Shown here: positions 60,868 through 64,000 of the stretch, one piece after another
Layout of the letters: each line of letters starts with the position of its first letter
Position numbering within the stretch: the stretch's first letter is position 1
From: Desulfosporosinus sp049943955
GTDB taxonomy: Bacteria; Bacillota; Desulfitobacteriia; Desulfitobacteriales; Desulfitobacteriaceae
Assembly: GCF_049943955.1 (NCBI RefSeq)
Contig: NZ_JBNFTW010000004.1
Coordinates: forward strand, 1 to 64,000
Direction: 5' to 3'
Length of the DNA stretch: 64,000 nucleotides
The notes under the pieces: model-generated
The model's input: only the letters and a program-made list of their open reading frames with translations
What the model was told of the DNA's origin: nothing
Databases searched by the model: none
Made by a program: the position numbers and the translations under genes

Positions 60868-61957
60868 GGATCTTTTTTCCCTTCTTCCAGCGCACTGCTC
60901 CCCAAAGTCCTAATATCCAAATAGCGGTAAATGGCAAAATGAGGTAGTTATCAACAAACGCAATTTCGGAAATCAATGCAGCTCCCCTTACAAAGCCAAA
61001 AGCAATCCCCATAAAGACTGCACAAACCGCAATCTGCCATTTTAAACCTTTAAAGTTCATCACAGTCTCTAGGCCCCAAACTGTAGTGAATAAAAAAGCG
61101 CTGATCTTTATGACCAAGGCCCCAAGCCAGACCCCCAAAAATAATGATTCAACACCTGCCACTGTGCGGCTTACTTCCACCATTTTTCCTAAAACTAATA
61201 AGCCATACACAATTCGAGTCGTTTCGAAAGGCCCAAATACAAGGATTTGCTGGAGTGCCACAAACATGTCCAGGATCCCCACCAAAAATACCGCCCGCCA
61301 AACCTCTCTCCTTAATTGTCCAATCTCCTTCATATCAGTGGGCAGAAACGCAGAAATCCCGGCCATGAAAAGTATATATTCCATGGCGAAGGGGGCCACT
61401 TTAAGGCCTCCCCAGAAAAGCGGCATTAACCCTTCACTTAGAATAGGCAGCAGCTCGCCCGGCTCAATTCGCGAGATTGAAAGCGTTAAGTTCAAGATTA
61501 ATGCTAAGAGAATCAATGGAAAAACAACTTCGGAAAACCGGGCGAATACTTCAATTCCGGACTTACACAAATAGAAGACTAGAATTATTGTCCCTAAATA
61601 AAACAGACCGATGGGGGTCAAGGGCATAATTGACCGTTCATAGATGTCTCCTACTTGCCCCAGAAGCAAACCGCCAAAATAACCTGTTATTGAGATATAA
61701 AGAACACCTATTGCTTTCCCTATCCATTTACCAAAGACTATCTCCGTAACCTGTAATAAATTTTTATTGGGAAATTGAGATAATAAGGAAAGCACCATTA
61801 AGCCATAAGGTATTCCCAAGACAAAGGCGGGCAAAACACTCATCCAGCCGTCTCGACCGCCGGCATTGCTGACGATGGACGCAACCGGGAGAAATGTTGT
61901 ACCCATGAGTACAGCTCCCCCTAAGGTCATGAACTGATGTGGAGAAATTCTTTCCAT
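60857..61957 (-). CDS. gerB: Spore germination protein GerB, permease-like subunit
   Basis: Ten-helix transporter-like integral membrane subunit (amino acid/polyamine permease superfamily) that binds the germinant in the receptor. Start at 61957, two bases after the gerA stop, 366 residues; the longer frame would overlap gerA by 76 bases. ISPHQFMTLGGAVLMGTTFLPVAS is a typical opening. Confidence 0.93.
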   Translation of the reverse strand: MERISPHQFMTLGGAVLMGTTFLPVASIVSNAGGRDGWMSVLPAFVLGIPYGLMVLSLLSQFPNKNLLQVTEIVFGKWIGKAIGVLYISITGYFGGLLLGQVGDIYERSIMPLTPIGLFYLGTIILVFYLCKSGIEVFARFSEVVFPLILLALILNLTLSISRIEPGELLPILSEGLMPLFWGGLKVAPFAMEYILFMAGISAFLPTDMKEIGQLRREVWRAVFLVGILDMFVALQQILVFGPFETTRIVYGLLVLGKMVEVSRTVAGVESLFLGVWLGALVIKISAFLFTTVWGLETVMNFKGLKWQIAVCAVFMGIAFGFVRGAALISEIAFVDNYLILPFTAIWILGLWGAVRWKKGKKIRGN

Positions 61958-61959
61958 GG

Positions 61960-63534
61960 CTATTCTTTTCCCTTCCCGCCTGATCGGGGGTTCTCTATTT
62001 CCAAAAGCTGAGGCCTTCGTTTCATCGCCCACCATGGAGCTCGTACAAACGTATCCTGTAACAAGGAGCGGATGCGCATAGGGGCAATAGGGCTCATGTA
62101 GGGTACGCCGAAAGAACGAAGGCTTAGGAGGTGAATTAAGCCTGCATAAAGGCCGACGGAGACGCCGAAAAAACCGAGACTTCCCGCTAAAATCATAAGC
62201 GGAAAACGTGTAAGCCGTACCGCTAAGCTCAAATCGTAGTAGGGGATAGCATAGCTCGATACGGCAGTTATGCCAATAACAATAACCATCAAGGGACTCA
62301 CTAAGCTAGCCTTTACAGCAGCATCTCCTATGATTAAAGCGCCGACAATACCAATAGTTTGTCCAATTGGTTTTGGCAAACGCAGCCCTGCTTCTTGTAA
62401 GATCTCTAAGACTATTGTCATAAGTAAGGCCTCTAAAAGGGCAGGAAAAGGCACTCCTTCCCGTCCTGCAGAAATGCTCATCAAAAGATCAGTAGGAATG
62501 ATTTCTTGATGAAAAGTAGTCACTGCAATATAAACACTTGGCGCCGTAATAGCAATAAACGCCCCAATATAGCGAACAAAGCGAAACAATATTGCTGTCA
62601 TAGCACGTTGATAGTAATCTTCATTGACGTTTAAAAATTGTGTTAAAATGGCCGGAACTACTAAGACTATTGGAGTTCCGTCAACCATAATACCAACCTT
62701 CCCTTCCAAAAGCTTACCTGCCAGTACATCAGGTCTTTCCGTATAAGCAATTTGGGGAAAGGGCGAATAGGGGAAATCCTCAAGCATTTCTTCGATATAG
62801 CCGCTTTCCAATACCCCGTCCATCTTAATGATGCTCAGCCTTCTCAATACTTCGGAAACAACATCAGGGCTGGCGACTTTGTCAACATAGGTGACAACTA
62901 TATCTGTATTGGTTAACTCGCCAAGCTTTAAAGATATCAGCCTCAAGGAGGGATGTTTGATCTTTCGCCGTAAAAGAGATGTATTAATTCTTAGTGTTTC
63001 TGTAAATCCCTCATGAGGGCCTTTAATTACTGACTCAGCTACAGGTTCATTAATCCCGGCATTAGCCCACCCTCTAGCTCCGATAATAATTGCTTCTTTA
63101 GAGTCACCGAAAAAAATCACCGCATCGCCGGACAAAATTGCATTAATGGCATCACCTAATTTTGAGATCTTTTTGATTTCAAGACCAGGCAGAAGGTATT
63201 GAATAGTATTATCCACTACATTAGCCAACGTCACTTGAGCTAATTCTCCGCGACCTGGCAAATCAACCATAAGAGGTTTTAAAACAAATTGGTCTAACAG
63301 GTTCTTATCGACTAGCCCATCCACCCCTGCCATTAGGCAGGGAATAGATTCCTTTCCCTGAAGATAGAATTCCCGAAATACAACATCACTGCTCTTAGAC
63401 AAGATTTCTTTTACTATATGCCCTGAAACAGGCTTATCAAGGTCTTCATCAAAGGAGTAGGCAGGGGGTTTTCTAACCTGCCGAACCTTAGGACGAAGGG
63501 TAAGTTCTTTGAGCATTTTCATCCAGCTGCGCAA
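61960..63534 (-). CDS. gerA: Spore germination protein GerA subunit
   Basis: Large subunit of the receptor, soluble N-terminal domain (about residues 1-300) and five membrane segments (about 310-490). It has DVVFREFYLQGKESIPCLMAGVDGLV, EPVAESVIKGPHEGFTETLRINTSLLRRKI and YTERPDVLAGKLLEGKVGIMVDGTPIVLVVP. Start codon TTG with AGGAGGAG six bases upstream. 524 residues. Order gerA-gerB-gerC with 2- and 11-base junctions is one operon. Confidence 0.96.
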   Translation of the reverse strand: MRSWMKMLKELTLRPKVRQVRKPPAYSFDEDLDKPVSGHIVKEILSKSSDVVFREFYLQGKESIPCLMAGVDGLVDKNLLDQFVLKPLMVDLPGRGELAQVTLANVVDNTIQYLLPGLEIKKISKLGDAINAILSGDAVIFFGDSKEAIIIGARGWANAGINEPVAESVIKGPHEGFTETLRINTSLLRRKIKHPSLRLISLKLGELTNTDIVVTYVDKVASPDVVSEVLRRLSIIKMDGVLESGYIEEMLEDFPYSPFPQIAYTERPDVLAGKLLEGKVGIMVDGTPIVLVVPAILTQFLNVNEDYYQRAMTAILFRFVRYIGAFIAITAPSVYIAVTTFHQEIIPTDLLMSISAGREGVPFPALLEALLMTIVLEILQEAGLRLPKPIGQTIGIVGALIIGDAAVKASLVSPLMVIVIGITAVSSYAIPYYDLSLAVRLTRFPLMILAGSLGFFGVSVGLYAGLIHLLSLRSFGVPYMSPIAPMRIRSLLQDTFVRAPWWAMKRRPQLLEIENPRSGGKGKE

Positions 63535-63556
63535 CGGTTACTCCTCCTTATCAGCT

Positions 63557-63585
63557 TATTTTGTCCCGCACCTCATTGATTATGC
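63557..63585 (-). promoter_or_regulatory. Sigma-G-like promoter of the gerABC operon
   Basis: GCATA (63585-63581), 17 bases, CAAAATA (63563-63557): 5/5 and 6/7 against GHATR-N17/18-CATWHTA, about 25 bases before the gerA start. Confidence 0.5.
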
Positions 63586-63604
63586 ACATCGATTACAAGG
63601 GATA

Positions 63605-63642
63605 AGAAAAGAGCTGCAAGCATAAACAGTTGCAGCTCTTTT
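63605..63642. terminator. Terminator between the last gene and gerA
   Basis: GAGCTGCAA/TTGCAGCTC stem with T runs on both strands; on the minus strand it ends the CBO0543-like gene. Confidence 0.82.
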
Positions 63643-63652
63643 TCTCTGAATT

Positions 63653-64000
63653 TTATAAAGGAACTTCAAAATATGTCATTATAAAAATGCCGGTAACACA
63701 TGAAATTAACCATGCCCAGCGTGGATCCTCATAGTGTATTTTAAGTAGAATAAACATGCCAAAATTAAAAATCACAGAATATGTTAAGGTCCAACCGTTA
63801 AAATGAGCAAAGTGGTGCAGTCGTAATGCCCACCATTCAATCAAAGAAAAAATGAACGTCCAGAAGCAGACATACATTAATTGCTTCAAAAATCCCTTTC
63901 TCGGAAAATAAGGGAGAAATAATAAAATAACGCATGGAAAAATAACAACAATCATCAGAACATTGGCCATTGATTCGGGGATAATTGTCGTAAATTTCCA
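63653..64000 (-). CDS. CBO0543-family membrane protein (partial, truncated by the window)
   Basis: Four or so membrane segments with conserved WTFIFSLIEWWALRLHHFAHFNGWTLTYS and a C-terminal DPRWAWLISCVTGIFIMTYFEVPL, which resemble CBO0543-family proteins of spore formers. Function unknown. The frame stays open upstream of the first ATG (63970) to the window end, and WKFTTIIPESMAN there fits the family, so the gene starts outside the window. Confidence 0.75.
   Translation of the reverse strand, partial: WKFTTIIPESMANVLMIVVIFPCVILLFLPYFPRKGFLKQLMYVCFWTFIFSLIEWWALRLHHFAHFNGWTLTYSVIFNFGMFILLKIHYEDPRWAWLISCVTGIFIMTYFEVPL

Noticed and set aside
61086..61574. Plus-strand open frame (162 codons) opposite gerB
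   Set aside because: Antisense to a clearly coding membrane protein; no family features.

Overview
The window reads as a chromosomal segment of an endospore-forming, anaerobic Firmicute, most likely a Desulfosporosinus/Desulfitobacterium relative. The evidence is: low-to-middling GC; strong Shine-Dalgarno sites, often with TTG or GTG starts; a full set of sporulation genes (spoIIE, yabP, yabQ, spoVT, fin, spoVG, yabG, cwlD, gin, gerABC); a formate-tetrahydrofolate ligase; and a cyanophycin synthetase/cyanophycinase pair. The genus is an inference from gene content and the 16S 5' end, not a database result.

Read from right to left, gene order follows the near-origin yaa-yab-yac block of Bacillus subtilis: gin, yaaO-like decarboxylase, holB, ricT, yabA, rsmI, abrB, metG, tatD, yabE-like, rnmV, rsmA, yabG, ispE, purR, spoVG, glmU, prs, pth, fin, mfd, spoVT, mazG, rqcP, yabP, yabQ, divIC, yabR, spoIIE, tilS, ftsH, folP, folB, folK, dusB, lysS, then an rRNA operon. 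Nearly everything is on the minus strand, consistent with an origin beyond the right edge. Several B. subtilis members are absent (tmk, yaaQ, yaaR, ridA, veg, sspF, hprT). Insertions relative to that order are cphA-cphB, an L,D-transpeptidase, a GT2 glycosyltransferase, a GH18 lipoprotein, a second 3D-domain protein, fhs, a DUF881 pair and a pantothenate/biotin cluster.

Layout: 1-780, 16S 5' end and its leader/promoters. 785-8,791, lysS, greA, dusB, coaX, bioY, birA, panD, panC and a DUF2520 gene. 8,792-9,220, a structured non-coding gap. 9,221-13,968, folate genes, HD protein, DUF881 pair and ndk. 13,995-24,650, ftsH, tilS, fhs, spoIIE and a division/sporulation run ending in HU. 24,728-36,162, mazG, spoVT, prsA-like, mfd, fin, pth, prs, glmU, spoVG. 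36,260-46,945, purR, GntR, ispE, cyanophycin genes, LDT, yabG, GT2, rsmA, rnmV. 47,072-51,548, cell-wall enzymes. 51,626-59,607, tatD, metG, abrB, rsmI, yabA, ricT, holB, decarboxylase, gin. 59,641-64,000, gerABC and a truncated membrane gene.

The most informative non-coding signals are sporulation promoters read directly from the DNA: a sigma-H-type promoter before spoVG, a sigma-G-type promoter before spoVT, a Spo0A-type promoter with a 21-bp spacer before spoIIE, an exact 0A box just downstream of the abrB promoter, and a BirA-type operator before bioY. A tight cluster of DnaA boxes lies between yabQ and a small sigma-region-4-like gene. I found no unambiguous new defence or mobile system. 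The best candidates for something undescribed are the DnaA-box cluster with its adjacent HTH gene, the structured gap before the pantothenate genes, and the symmetrical divergent yabG/glycosyltransferase promoter.
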